Shown here: positions 10,740-22,900 of the stretch, piece by piece
How positions within the stretch are numbered: position 1 is the stretch's first letter
Layout: each line of letters opens with the position of its first letter
Assembly: GCF_014898055.3 (NCBI RefSeq)
Contig: NW_023605083.1
Location: forward strand, 62,350,228-62,414,227
DNA from: Talpa occidentalis
Lineage: Eukaryota; Chordata; Mammalia; Eulipotyphla; Talpidae
Reading direction: 5' to 3'
Length of the DNA stretch: 64,000 bases
The notes under the pieces: model-generated
What the model was told of the DNA's origin: nothing
Databases searched by the model: none
Seen by the model: the letters and a program-made list of their open reading frames with translations, nothing else
Translations under genes and position numbers: made by a program

Positions 10740-13220
10740 AGTGAAGGATCTGTGTGGTGTACAGGTATATTGTTGGTGTAAAAAAGCAATCAAAAAATGC
10801 ATATTATGTATATATGTGTGTGGGGGGGTTATATACAGACTAGTATATGTCATTTCTCTAGACTGTCAGCTACATACCCTTAATTGTTCATTTGTTTGCC
10901 AAAGTTCTATTTTTCAATAACCATCACTACATATTTTTTCATCAAGTAAGGAGAGTTCTACTTTGCATGATATGAATATGTGATAATGTGCTATCAAAAA
11001 ATATCATTTTCAGCTATCAAGTTTACAAGTGAATGTTAATTTTCTAAAACAAGCTGACTCTTTTTTAAGTATGATATTTAAACATCACTCATGTGAGTGA
11101 AGAATGAGGACCCTACTACCTGGGAGTCAGGTCATAGGCTGCACTGTGGATTGTGCTACCAGCTGGCCTGTTGCATGACAGGGAATGGTCACACTAGTCA
11201 CACTAGTCACAAATTACATCTGTTTATGCTTCTATTTGTTAGACAATCTGGCACCAGCAACAGCTGAGAAGAAAGATCTGAAAACAGCTTGTTTGATTGA
11301 TGTGTCTCAAGTTATCACGAAGTCCAAATAAAATGTTAAGTGCTATCAAGAAATCATAAATCAGGCAAGTGTCTCTTTGAGCCAGGGGAAGGTCTTGCTA
11401 AAGCTTGCATGACACCCTGTGTGGCTTGGATTCAAAAAAAGAATTTATAACTGCTGTTCCACACAATTAATTAGGTTGCATTTTGAACCTCATTGAACTG
11501 TGAAATGTATCACGGGGCCTAGTAGTAAGTGAGTATGATGAAACTATTGGTTTCAATCAGGTAGGAAGATTATAGATAGCATCAACCAAGAATGCAGAGG
11601 GTGACTGTAGCAAGGAGTATGCTGGGAGAGCTGCTGTGATCAGATCTATTTATGGGTGGCAAGACACCATTCAGAATAGGTAGGAACCATGCAGGGTAGC
11701 TAAGGACCATCCAGTAGGATGTCAGCTTGGGAAAGACCCCAGAGCTGAACCTTCATGGATTGTAAGAAGTTTTCACATTTTTGTATCTGTGAAAAAGCTA
11801 AATGCCCATGAGAAAGCAACTATACATCTTCATCAGGCAAAGCTTTTAAACAATGCCCTGTTCTGTTAAGTTAGATGCCACCAAATAATTCCAGCTCTGC
11901 CTAATTTAGGCTGAAAAGTAATTACTGGGGAAGCTCTTTAAGCTCACAGAAAGGCTAAAGAATCAAATGAAAAATGAGTAAGAACCAAGGAAATTTAGGC
12001 TGGAGGCACTATATGAAAATTATGGCCCAGGAGCAGTTGGTGACAACTTAGCACCTGTGCTTCCAACCAGAGGCTGCCATTTCCATGTGCCTTTTGCTTT
12101 TGCTGACTCCTTCAAGACTCTAGGTCATGGCCAGGAGATTCTCATTGACTGATTGCAGCCATTGCCCAGCACCAAGAAGAATCTTGAACCTTGGACTCCT
12201 CTAATGGAAGGTAGTGCCTTGAGTTCTTAGCAAGACTCTGATAAGAGTGGGAGGGGAGAGAGTCTGGATGTTGGATCTTAAAAAAAGGAAGGAAGGGAGA
12301 GAGGAAGAGAGGGAAAACTATATGTAAATATACCAACAATGGATTTTCCTGCCTTAAATTTCAACATTTTAAATACTCTTAATTATTATTAAAACGTATT
12401 TGTCTAACTGTTTTTAAAAGTATAGCTCCGAAGATCTAGTTTTTACACTTTTGGTGTAAGAAATCACTAGTTTATCATTTCATAAGGATCTAGAAATCTC
12501 ATTGATAATTTCCCTAGAAATAGGGCACTTAATATTCCTCTGTATTTCCCTAAACTTTACTTGGATCTTTATAAAGCAGGCTGCTCTCTGGTTCCTTGAT
12601 CCAGTAGCTCAAATTGAGTGCAGAGGAGTCTGGGGCAGTTGGCAGTCCTGGCTGGTAAATTTCCAGAAAGTTTCTTTTTTGTGACTCTCAAAACTTACTC
12701 GCCAGGTGCCACATCCTCCATCCCGTTCCTGGTGTACCACAAGTCTAGGAAAATTGACATAAGCGTGCCACCTACAGGAGACCATTCCCTATTTCTATTC
12801 ACCATTCACCGCATTTAACACCCTGAGCAGTTGGTGGCCTGGCTCTTGACAAAATTTTTCTGATGTCAACAGGCCAGCACCCAGGTCCTTGATAAAGCCC
12901 AACCATGACTCAGACCTCTCAGGACAGCTACTCTCAAGTTCTGTTAGATTTCCCTGAAACACCTCCACCACTGAAGCCAGTGATCAGCAGCTGCCAAAAG
13001 CTCTCTAGAAGGTAGATTTTCAGTGATCTGATCGTCCACTTCTAATTCAAGCCCTAAACCATATAAAATAATGTATGTCTACAGTATTCAGAAAGTCTCC
13101 TTAATTTTTGAAATACTCTAGCTTCGAAGGCAAGAGTTTTGCAAATGAGTCCTGATACACGTTCTGTGAACAGGTCTCACGTACTCTGCAATTTACAAAT
13201 TCAAATATTTGGATAGGAAC
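10740..13220. other. Intergenic stretch
   Basis: Unassigned. Contains a small duplicated cacactagt (about 11191-11211). No protein family recognised in any frame. Confidence 0.5.
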
Positions 13221-13235
13221 TTTCCTTAGTTTTCT

Positions 13236-13515
13236 TTTCTTTTTTTTTTTTTTTTTTAAGATTTACTTATTTATCCACACAAGATCTGGGGACAGGCCAG
13301 AGGTGTGCGGGGTGAGAGGATTCACCAGAGACAGAGCGGGGAACAGAGCAGTCAGACTGAAACACACTGCTGAGGGGAGCAGCGGGCGAGACAGGAGAGG
13401 TCTGCTGTGCCATGTGAATTGCTCCCTGACTGGCCGGGGATCGAACTCATGCTGCAGAGGCTGCAGATTGCTTCATAGTGCGGTGCTTAACCCCTTGCAC
13501 CACCAAGGAGGTCCG
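13236..13515 (-). mobile_element. tRNA-derived SINE with TSD
   Basis: Minus-strand copy: poly-T, taagatttacttatttat, body (ggtgagaggattcaccagagacagag) and head complement (caccaccaaggaggtcc). The perfect 15-bp TSD tttccttagttttct occurs at 13221-13235 and 13516-13530. The 73-codon ORF inside is SINE-derived. Confidence 0.93.
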
Positions 13516-13530
13516 TTTCCTTAGTTTTCT

Positions 13531-15407
13531 ATATGACTGTAGTTGTCTCCACTTCTTGGCTCCCTTCTCTAGTTACTGGGATGGGAAATGCTAGACATCT
13601 GTTGTCAAGTAGCCACCTTCCCACAGATGGCAATGAGAACCACAGTTGTTCCTTTTATATTTCATTTCACCCCTTCCACTGAATTCTTGTCTCATTACTC
13701 TCTCTTTGGCATTCATAGATATGAGGCAAACAGAAATTAGGCAAGAAAAGAAAAAGCACATTTCTCTGATAGCCACATATCTTGGAGAGACGGTTTCCTG
13801 TGACCTCTACTGCTCTCTTAGCTCTTACATCAACCCAGTTAACTACTGCTCTGCTTAAGTGTTATCCTCTTGGGTGTCGTCTCGGACTGTCCTCACCATG
13901 ACCTGACCCCTGTCAGTGGCTACATGCTATTCCCCCAGAGTGCTCTAAACATGTGTCTCTAACATGTATTTCTTTCTATCATAATTGTTGATGTATTCAC
14001 CCATCTCCCTAGTCAGACTGAATTCTCAGAGAGAAATTTACCCATCACTGTGCCCCCAGGGTCAAATTCAGTTAGTTAAGTGAAAGAATAGGTTTAGAAA
14101 GGAAAAAGACAAGAAGAAACATTTTCTTAGGACCTCTAGATTTTTCCTAAATAGGTGACATTTAAGACCTCTCAAGCTTTGTCGAACCAATTTGGGAAGA
14201 CAGATGAAAAAAAAACAAAACAGAATTATTGAGCTGATAGCTACTTTTGTTTATATTCTGTTAAAAGCACAGTGTCTGTGTTAGACACTGACTTACTGAT
14301 TGTAAATAACTGTTGATAGTGAACAACTATATAAACATATTTTTGATAATAGTTCCTATATCACTGTTTTTATAAGTTTCTGTGTCACGTTTTTACAATA
14401 ATTGCACTATTCTGCACTGCTAGAAACACTAATTGTTAACTGTGAAAATGCTACCCACTAACATCTCTGTCCCTAAACAATACATGGTCTTGTCCTTTAT
14501 GGTTCTCAGCTGCATACTGCTTGGAAGATACTTTAGATATGAGCCAACTTTTTACATCTAACAAATGCCCAGTAAAATGTACTTAGAATTCCAGTTGGAC
14601 TGAACTTGCCCCTTCTCCAGAGGGCACATAAATGAATAAATACAAGGAAATCCCCTCCCGTGGTGTGCACGCATATGCACGCATGCAGCCCTCGGAGCAG
14701 CTGTGTTATATTATAAATTGGAGGCCTTTTGTTAGTTCAGATGTTTCAGGTCGGCAATGGCACTCTAGAGAAGAAATAAATCTTATGAGTAAGTCTCCTT
14801 TCCATGCTTGTAGTGGGGAAACACTTACTAGCACAGTTTACTACAGTTTTATACTAAAACAATCTCGTAAAAGAATACCAGCATTACTCACTCAGCACAT
14901 GACTGCTAAGACAAGATGGTGTCTGTTTGATTCCTTAAATATTCAAAAACATGATTTCATTCAGACTCTTTCCCAGATGGACATTCTTTTCAGTAAAACT
15001 AATCAGAATAATCAAGGATCATGTGCATGAGAAATCTATTTTCCTTTTGCATAAAGCATTCATCCTTCTTTTACTTTGCCAAATATTACATAGCAACAAA
15101 ACTTCACAAATGAGATCAGATAGAAGTATTTGAATGATCAAAGGAAAGGCAGGTTGAAACAGGTGGGAAATCAATCTGGAATCCAGGTTATTCCATGTAA
15201 GAATTTGGTCTTCTGCTTTGAAGGCTCAGAGTCTGAAGTTGACAATTTTTTTATTTAAATCAAGAAGAGCATTTACTGGAGACTGAGATAAATGCAAATT
15301 TGATTCATTGAGGAGAATAACCACAAGCTACAATTCTATATGATCACTGCATTCCCTTCATATTGTCAAACTATGTGTGTAGCCAAAATATAAGATAATT
15401 TAGTTAA
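13531..15407. other. Intergenic stretch
   Basis: Unassigned, apart from a possible L2 3' end at about 13980-14070 (gactgaattctcagagagaaatt). The 132-codon ORF at 14632-15030 has no recognisable domain and no composition shift, and is probably chance. Confidence 0.5.
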
Positions 15408-15652
15408 GGCCTCCCTGGTAGTGCAGGGATTAAGTCTCACCAATATCAAGCTATCACCAGCCACTGTGGCCTGAGTTCAATCCCCAGCCAGGGAGCTACC
15501 CACATGGCACAGCAGACCTCTCCTGTCTAGCCCACTGCTCCCCTCAGCAGTGTATTTCAGTAGATCTGCCTGTTCTGCTCCTCACTCTGTCTCTGGTGAA
15601 TCCTCTCACCCCTGCACCTCTGGCCTGTACCCCAGTTCTTGTATGCATGCAT
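15408..15652 (+). mobile_element. tRNA-derived SINE, second head type
   Basis: Plus-strand copy: ggcctccctggtagtgcaggg, with the alternative head ctcaccaatatcaagctatcaccagccactgtggcctgagttcaatcc, the common body, and a tail cttgtatgcatgcatgaaattatt. Confidence 0.88.
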
Positions 15653-15898
15653 GAAATTATTATTTAATGACAACAAAGTCAGAACAAAGGTACATGGAGA
15701 TATTTATTTCAACCAAGAGCCTGGTATGTCCTATGAGGTCTTGTCAACAGGATTGGAAACATCTTGCCATGCTCTTCCCCAAACCTGGTAGCTTCTTTCC
15801 CATTCTTCATTAACTTTTACTAATCCAGCCAATCTTAGCTTAATTATTATTTCTTAGAGCAAACTTTTCTGGTCTTCTCATCTAAGAAAGGTCACCCA

Positions 15899-16005
15899 CT
15901 ATATATATATATGTGTGTGTGTGTATATATATACACACATATACATACATATATATGTATATACATATACATACATATGTATTTATATACATATATAATA
16001 TGTAA
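15899..16005. repeat. AT/GT/CA compound microsatellite
   Basis: Runs of (AT)n, (GT)n, (AC)n and ATAC-type motifs. Much of it can pair with itself (tatatatgtgtg against cacacatata). Confidence 0.93.
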
Positions 16006-16049
16006 AATAACATTCTGTAATTTCCATTTATAGCCCTTTCCTTAATTTT

Positions 16050-16212
16050 TCCTTAGACTTGCTTATTGCTTGAAGTTCTTTCTACCTCTAGAATGTGACC
16101 TCCAGGAAAGCAGGCACCATGTTTGTTTTGTGTCCCAATAGGCTCTCAGAACCAAGCCCACTGTCTGACACATCTACAAGCATGCATATTTGTTAAAATG
16201 AATAAATTAATG
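16050..16212 (+). repeat. L2 3' end
   Basis: tagaatgtgacctccaggaaagcaggcacc ... atatttgttaaaatgaataaatt matches the usual L2 3' end. Confidence 0.6.
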
Positions 16213-16222
16213 TTAAGGAGCT

Positions 16223-16690
16223 GCATGGGGAGTGTCTAAGAGCACAGGTGCTGGAATCAGCCTTCCAATGGAAGACCTGGATCTTAATGGTTATGTGAGC
16301 TTGAGCAAATTAGAAAATAAAATCCTTACACATAAAACCAAACCCAAACAAATCCTTAGAATCTGACTCCAGAACTGAGGCTACTAGAAGGGGAAGTGGA
16401 GAGTGAGGAGCAAAAATGGGAGGAAGCCCAGTGAACCAGGGTGCAGGATTATTGGTGCTTTGGCAGTAGGTGTGGTGTGATTACAGAAGAGGTGTGAGCC
16501 TGCACCCCTAAAACATACAGCATTGTAAACCAAATTTACAGAGTTGTAAACAACAATTCAATAAAAAATAAATTAAAAAAGATCCCTTACTTGTAAAATG
16601 AAGAAGTGATAGTGTCTACCTCATAGCACTCTGAGGATTAAATCAGTTAATAAATGGAAAATAGAACAATGACACACAGAGTAAACACTC
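16223..16690 (+). repeat. MIR split by an old L1-like 3' end
   Basis: The MIR left part (taagagcacaggtgctggaatcag ... gtgagcttgagcaaatta, to about 16320) and right part (ttgtaaaatgaagaagtgatagtgtctacctcatagcac, about 16590-16690) are separated by about 250 bp. The insert looks like an old L1 3' end (gaaggggaagtgg, ttgtaaaccaaatt, A-rich tail). Confidence 0.65.
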
Positions 16691-17208
16691 AAGCAGATTA
16701 AGCTCTTGCTATGATCTTACAAAGAAAATTCTAGAAAAAATGGAAGCCTGTATGCTAAAACTTAATTTCCCTAGGATATTACTGGGAGGGGGATGATCAA
16801 TGCTAATCTCCAAAAATATTTGTTGCCATGGAATACTAAAATCATCTTTTTAACAAAAAATTCTTTAAGTAAATATATTAAAACAGATATCTTTGTCTTT
16901 CCAAGCTGGAATCCACTTTTTCTTTTTTTATTAATGTTTCATCCCTGTATGGATCCCTTATACATGGGTGTCAGAACTTGGCTCTGATGGCAATGGTATT
17001 AGCCTTATTTCTGAATTCTTGGGATGGACATCTCTGTAACAGTGAATTATGGACATCAAAATTCACAGAGGAAATTTTATAAAATTTAGAGAGGAAAAAA
17101 GCACATTCCTATGGCATTTTTCATTGAAATAGAAGAAACAATCCTAAAATTCATTTGGAACCATGAAAGACCCCTGAAGTTAAAGCAATCTTGATCAAGA
17201 AGAGCAAA

Positions 17209-17709
17209 CCAAAAATAGATGACTGGATCAAGAAGATGTGGTACATATATACCATGGAATATTACTCAGCATTCAAAAAAGATAAACACATGCAATTTGT
17301 AGCAACATGGAAGGCGCTGCAAGGGATCATGCTCAGCAAAATAAGCCAGAAAGAAAAAGAGAAATACCAGATGGTCTCACTCATAGCAGGAATCTAGAAA
17401 ACTTAAATAAGGGACCAGGAAAATGAATAACTATAAGAAAGTGAAAATCAAAATCAACAAAAAACTATGAACCAGAGACACTATATGGGGGTTGGGGGCG
17501 GGGAGGGGAGGGATTGGGGTCAAAATAAGGGGTTGCAATTGTATGGGGAATATAAAAATAAAATTTATTTAAAAAAATAAATAAAATAAATCTTTAAATA
17601 AATAAATAAATAAATACATACATATAAAATATATCTATCACATATATATGTGTATGTCCAGGTGTGAAAAAAAATAAAATAAAATTCATTTTTACTTGTA
17701 AAAAAAAAA
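17209..17709 (+). mobile_element. 5'-truncated L1 3' end with probable 3' transduction
   Basis: About 370 bp of the same young L1 family (ORF2 C-terminus from [18 protein letters not shown] onward, 3' UTR, first A-rich tail near 17550-17616), then about 85 bp of non-L1 sequence (tacatacatataaaat...ccaggtgtg), then a second poly-A (17700-17709). The whole is flanked by the 12-bp TSD aagaagagcaaa at 17197-17208 and 17710-17721. The target is the older L1: gagcaaa joins gtgggggcatcacatttc across the insertion. One TSD around both tails means one retrotransposition event. Confidence 0.88.
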
Positions 17710-17731
17710 AAGAAGAGCAAAGTGGGGGCAT

Positions 17732-17763
17732 CACATTTCATTATTTCATTATTTCATTATTAT
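17732..17763. repeat. (ATTTC)n-like short tandem repeat
   Basis: The run catttcattatttcattatttcattatt lies inside the older L1 fragment. Confidence 0.85.
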
Positions 17764-17821
17764 AGCTCTACTCTAAAACTTTAATAATCAAGTTATTATG
17801 ACATTGGCATTAAAAAAAAAA

Positions 17822-18758
17822 ACAGAGAGAACAACAGAGACCCCCGGAGGAGACCTGCACACAGCCCCAGGCCTGATGGTAAGCTTGCGCGGAAAAGCGG
17901 CGTGCTTGAAAAGCAAACGCGGATCGGGATCGCAGCTGCCCAGGTCCCCGTGCCTGCGACCTAGGCTTGCGGGGAGACATGCGGGGACCCTCATTGAGGT
18001 GAAAGTCCCTCACTGAGTAATCAGGAACCAGGCACCCAGGCACGGGAGTGGAGGGGGCAAAACACGCCATTCTTACAGACATTGAACAGGGCTATAGCCC
18101 GCGTCCTGGACCTGAGGGCTTTGGAACTGAGACCCGGGGCACAAAATTCGGGGCGTGGGTTCTCCACGACGGTAGGGCATAAGGCAGACACAGCACCCCA
18201 AAGCCATTGAGGTTTACCCTACCATTCCCGCTCTGTTCCCTGTCCCACGGGGTGAAAAAACAAAAACAAAAAAAAAAACCAGCTCACCAAGGGCTCTAGG
18301 AGAGATCTCTGGCGCCACCTAGCGACTTGAAACCAGCTGGGAAGTTAGCCCACACCAGGCCCCTTCCGACCAGTAGTCTGAGCCCACAGTGGGAGCGGGC
18401 ACCCATGGCCGGGGCAGACTGGGCGTGCAGAAGAGTGTGCCTGAGACCGGACGCGCAGGGAGTGTGTCCCGCATCACCATTTTAGAACAGGGACACTTCT
18501 TCAGTAAAGACTGCCTGCAGAAAGCTCCCTCAGGAGCCAGAGGTGAGCGGGGGAAGTTCGCCCACGCCAGGCCCCCGCTGGCCTGCAGTCCAAGCCCAGA
18601 GGGGGAGCGGGAACCCACCACCTGGGCAGACCAGGCGCACAGGGGAGTGTGTCCCCACATCGGCATTTTAGAACAGGGACCTTTCGTCAGTAAAGACTGC
18701 TTGAAACTGACAGATGGCTCCCGGAGGAGCAAGAGGGGAGCAGAGAAGTTCACCCAAG
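17822..18758 (+). promoter_or_regulatory. L1 5' UTR / internal promoter with repeated units
   Basis: CpG- and GC-rich leader of the L1, in strong contrast to the AT-rich surroundings. L1 5' UTRs act as internal pol II promoters. About two tandem units are visible: unit A from 18339, unit B from 18551, and a partial third from about 18743. Each begins gggaagtt..gcccac..ccaggccc and both full units contain cattttagaacagggac followed by cagtaaagactgc. Several minus- and plus-strand ORFs of 68-144 codons here are artefacts of GC-rich sequence. Confidence 0.8.
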
Positions 18759-19834
18759 ATGCCGGCCAGTCCCAGCAACACAGTGTCCCAATGCATACGA
18801 CAAATTAGAAAACAGACAGTAGGGAATAGAAGAACCACACGCAACCTAACAACTCCTCAGGAAAAAAGCACACCATAAAAAGAAAACCACCCCCCAGATT
18901 GCAACAACAGTAACTTGGAAGAACTTCTGAGCCTTCCAGAAAGAGAATTTAAAATTGCCGTGATTAAAAAAATGACAGAACTCATAAAGGAAAACAATGA
19001 TCAGAAGAAGGAAATTGAGTCCCTAAGAGGGAAAACAAAAACTGATGGAAGTCATTAAGGAAAACAACACTCAGAATAATAAAATTGAGTCCCTAACTGA
19101 GGGAAGTAAAAGAAATGCAAGAGATCAAAGAATTAATAGAGGCACTAAAGAACTCTGGGAAAAGCAATGAAAGCAGAATAGATGAAATGGAAGAACGAAT
19201 AAGTACTCTTGAAGACACAGAAATAAAAAGAACCAAAACAGAAAAGGAAAGAGAAGTACGAAGGAAAAAGAACGAAGAAAGACTTTGGGAACTATCTGAC
19301 ACCATGAGGAAAGGAAATATTAGAGTTATAGGAATACCAGAAGGAGAGGAGAGAGATGTAGGAACAGAGAAAATATTCAAAGAGATAATTGAAGAGAACT
19401 TCCCAAATGTGAAGAAGGAGCTGAAAATTGATATACAAGAAGCAAGAAGAACACCAAACTTCCATGACGAAAGGAAAAATACAGCAAGACACATAATAGT
19501 AAAGCTCCCAAGAATCCAGGACAAGGAAAAAATAATGAAGCTGATAAGAGGGAAGAAACAGATAACATTCAAAGGAAAGCCAATCAGGCTGACATCAGAC
19601 TTCTCCGAAGAAACACTACCGGCAAGGAGAGAGTGGAGGGACATGGTCAACAGACTCCAAGAAAACAGATGCCAACCAAGAATACTCTATCCCGCAAAGC
19701 TCTCCTTCCTCTATGAAGAAAGAATAAGGACCTTCCCAGACAAACAGAAACTCTGGAATTTCATTACGACTAAACCCCCACTCCAAAATATACTACAAGG
19801 AATCCTAAAGCCAGAACCTCAGAGGGACGAATAA
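18759..19834 (+). pseudogene. L1 ORF1 (RNA-binding chaperone), broken in its N-terminal part
   Basis: ORF1p trimerises through a coiled coil and coats L1 RNA. The probable start ATG at 18759 opens MPASPSNTVSQC, and the frame meets TAA at 18876-18878. Two frame changes follow, at about 19030-19040 and 19095-19110. From 19115 a 239-codon frame runs to the stop at 19832-19834. It holds the end of a Glu/Lys-rich coiled coil (ISTLEDTEIKR), the RRM (IRVIGIPEG, HIIVKLPRI) and the C-terminal domain (DFSEETLPARREW, RILYPAKLSFLYE, TDKQ-like FPDKQ, LQNIL). The ORF1 C-terminal half is therefore intact and only the N-terminal part is damaged. The 185-aa and shorter minus-strand ORFs over it are shadows. 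Confidence 0.92.
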
Positions 19835-19907
19835 CAACGAAAGAAGGCCAAAAAAAAAAAAGTTATTAAAAGAATAAATAAATAAAATCAAAGGAAAGAC
19901 AAACACA

Positions 19908-22900
19908 ATGGCAAATACAGATGCTAACATATCAATATTAACTCTAAATGTAAATGGACTAAACTCTTCAATAAAAAGACACAGAGTTGCAGCCTGGATT
20001 AAGAAAAAAAACCCAACCTTTTGCTGTCTCCAGGAAACACATTTAGCTACAAAAGATAAAAATAGACTCAAAGTTAAAGGATGGAAAACAATCCTACAAG
20101 CAAATGGACCAAAAAAGAAAGCAGGAACAGCTATACTTATATCAGATAAAACAGATTTCAAACTCAAAAAGATAAAAAGAGACCCCAATGGTCACTACAT
20201 TATGATCAAGGGGACAATACTTCAAGAAGAAATAACACTCATTAACATACTCACCAAACGAAGGAGCACCAAAATATATCAGACAACTGTTGTCATCTCT
20301 GAAAACAGACATCAGAGAAAACATATACGTAGTGGGAGACTTCAACACACTACTATCAACAATGGATAGATCAACAAGACAAAAAATAAGTAAAGAAACT
20401 AAAGCTCTAAATAAGGACTTAGAGCATTTGGGCTTAACAGACATCTACAGAACACTAAACCCCAAAAAAATCTGAGTACACATTTTTCTCAAGCGCACAT
20501 GGATAATTCTCCAGGATCGATCACATACTGGGGCACAAGACAAACATCAACAGATACACCAAGATTGAAATCATACCAACCATCTTTTCTGACCATGAAG
20601 GCATCAAACTAGAAATTAACCATAAAAAGAAGGCAAGGAACTCTCCTACCTCATGGAGATTAAAAACCACACTACTGGAAGACCACTGGACTAATGAGGA
20701 GATCAAAGAAGAAATTAAAAAATTCTTTGAATTGAATGACAAGGAGGACACCAATATCCTAAATGTATGGGATGCAGCAAAAGCAGTAATAAGAGGAAAA
20801 TATATAGCAATAGAAGCTCACATCAAGAAACAAGAAAGAACTCAAAGAAACAACCTAATCTCGAAGCTCAAAGATCTAGAAAAAGAACAACAAAAAAACC
20901 CCAAAACCAGTAGAAGAAAAGAAATAATAAAAACCCAAGCAGAAATAAATGAAATTGAAACTAAAAAAACAATCCAAAAGATCAATGAAACCAAGAGCTG
21001 GTTCTTCGAAAAAAATCAATAAAATAGTCAAACCCCTAGCCAGGCTCACAGAGGAAAAAAGGGAGAAAGCACAAATAAACATGATCATTCATGAAAGAGG
21101 AGAAATCACAACAGACACTGCAGAAATCAAAAGAATAATCAGTAACTATTATGAATAGTTATATGGAAACAAGTTCAACAATCTAGAGGAGATGGACAAA
21201 TTCCTACAACTCTACAATCACCCAAAGCTAGATAAAGAAGAAATAGAACACCTAAACAGACCAATTACAAGCAGCGAAATTGAAATGGTAATCAAAATCC
21301 TCCCCAAAAACAAAAGCCCAGGACCTGATGGATTTACAAATGAATTCTACCAAACATTCAGAGATGAATTAGTGCCTATCCTTCACAAACTCATCCAAAA
21401 AATTGAGAAGGAAGGGACAATACCAAACACATTCTATGAAGCCAACATTACACTAATACCAAAACCGAACAAGGACAACACAAAAAAGGAAAACTACAGG
21501 CCAATCTCCCTAATGAACACTGATGCAAAAATCCTCAATAAAATTTTAGCTATCAGAATCCAACAATGTATCCATAAGATAATTCACCACGACCAAGTAG
21601 GATTCATTCCAGGGACACAAGGATGATTCAACATCTGAAAATCAATCAACATTATCCAACACATCAACAAAAAGAAATATAAAAACCATATGATAGTATC
21701 AATAGATGCTGAGAAAGCTTTCGACAAAGTGCAACACCCATTCATGATAAAAGCCCTTGAAATTCTTGGGATACAAGGAACATACCTCAACATCATAAAG
21801 GCCATCTATGACAAGCCAACAGCCAGTATCATTCTCAATGGTGAAAAGCTGAAAGCAATTCCATTAAGATCTGGAACAAGACAAGGATGTCCACTCCCAC
21901 CACTGCTCTTCAATATAATACTGGAAGTCCTAGCCAGAGCAATAAGACAAGAGAAAGACATACAAGGAATCCAAATAGGAAAAGAAGAAGTCAAACTATC
22001 ACTATTTGCAGATGATATGATAATCTACATAAAGAACCCCAAAAACTCTGCAGAAAAACTAATTCAACTCATCAATCAGTTCAGTAAAGTGGCAGGATAC
22101 AAAATCAACACGCAAAAGTCAGTAGCCTTCCTATACACAAACAATAAATCTGAAGAAGAACAAATAAAAAAAACCATCCCTTTTATTATCGAAACAAAAA
22201 AATCAAATATTTGGAAATAAATCTAACAAAAGAGGTAAAGGACCTATACAAAGAAAACTATAAAACACTGTTAAAAGAAATAGAAGAAGACACAAAGAAA
22301 TGGAAAGACATCCCCTGCTCATGGATTGGAAGAATAAACATTATTAAAATGGCCATCCTACCAAAAGCAATATACAGATTCAATGCTATTCCAATCAAAA
22401 TTTCAATGTCATTCTTCAAAGAAATAGAGCAATTATTGATGAAATTCATATGGAATCACAAAAAAACCCCGAATAGCCAAAGCTCTCCTGAAAAAAAAAG
22501 AAGGGAATGGAGGCATCACACTCCCAGACTTCAAACTATACTGCAAAGCCATAATCATCAAAACTGCATGGTATTGGAACAAGAACAGACATACAGACCA
22601 ATGGAATCAAATAGAAAATCCAGAAATAAATCCACAAATTTATGGTCAACTAATCTTTGACAAAGGAGCAAAGACTATGCATTGGAGCAAAGAAAGTTTG
22701 TTCAATAAATGGTGCTGGGAAAACTGGGTCGCTACATGCAAAAGAATGAAGCTTGACCACTACCTCACACCATACACAAAAATCAACTCAAAGTGGATTA
22801 AAGAACTAGACATAAGACCTGAAACCATAAAATACATTGAAGGAAATATAGGCAAAACACTACGTGATATGCACATCAAAGACATCTTTACAGACACATC

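Noticed and set aside
14632..15030. 132-codon plus-strand ORF
   Set aside because: No domain, no codon or composition change, no splice context; most likely chance.
15899..16005. Array-like repeats that could suggest a CRISPR or structured RNA
   Set aside because: A compound AT/GT/CA microsatellite; no spacers, and the genome is mammalian.
17788..18808. Overlapping 68-144 codon ORFs on both strands, Arg/Pro/Gly-rich
   Set aside because: They lie in the GC-rich L1 5' UTR, where stops are rare; no family likeness beyond the repeat.
19093..19650. 185-codon minus-strand ORF, Ser/Phe-rich
   Set aside because: Exact antisense of the A-rich L1 ORF1 coding sequence; a composition shadow.
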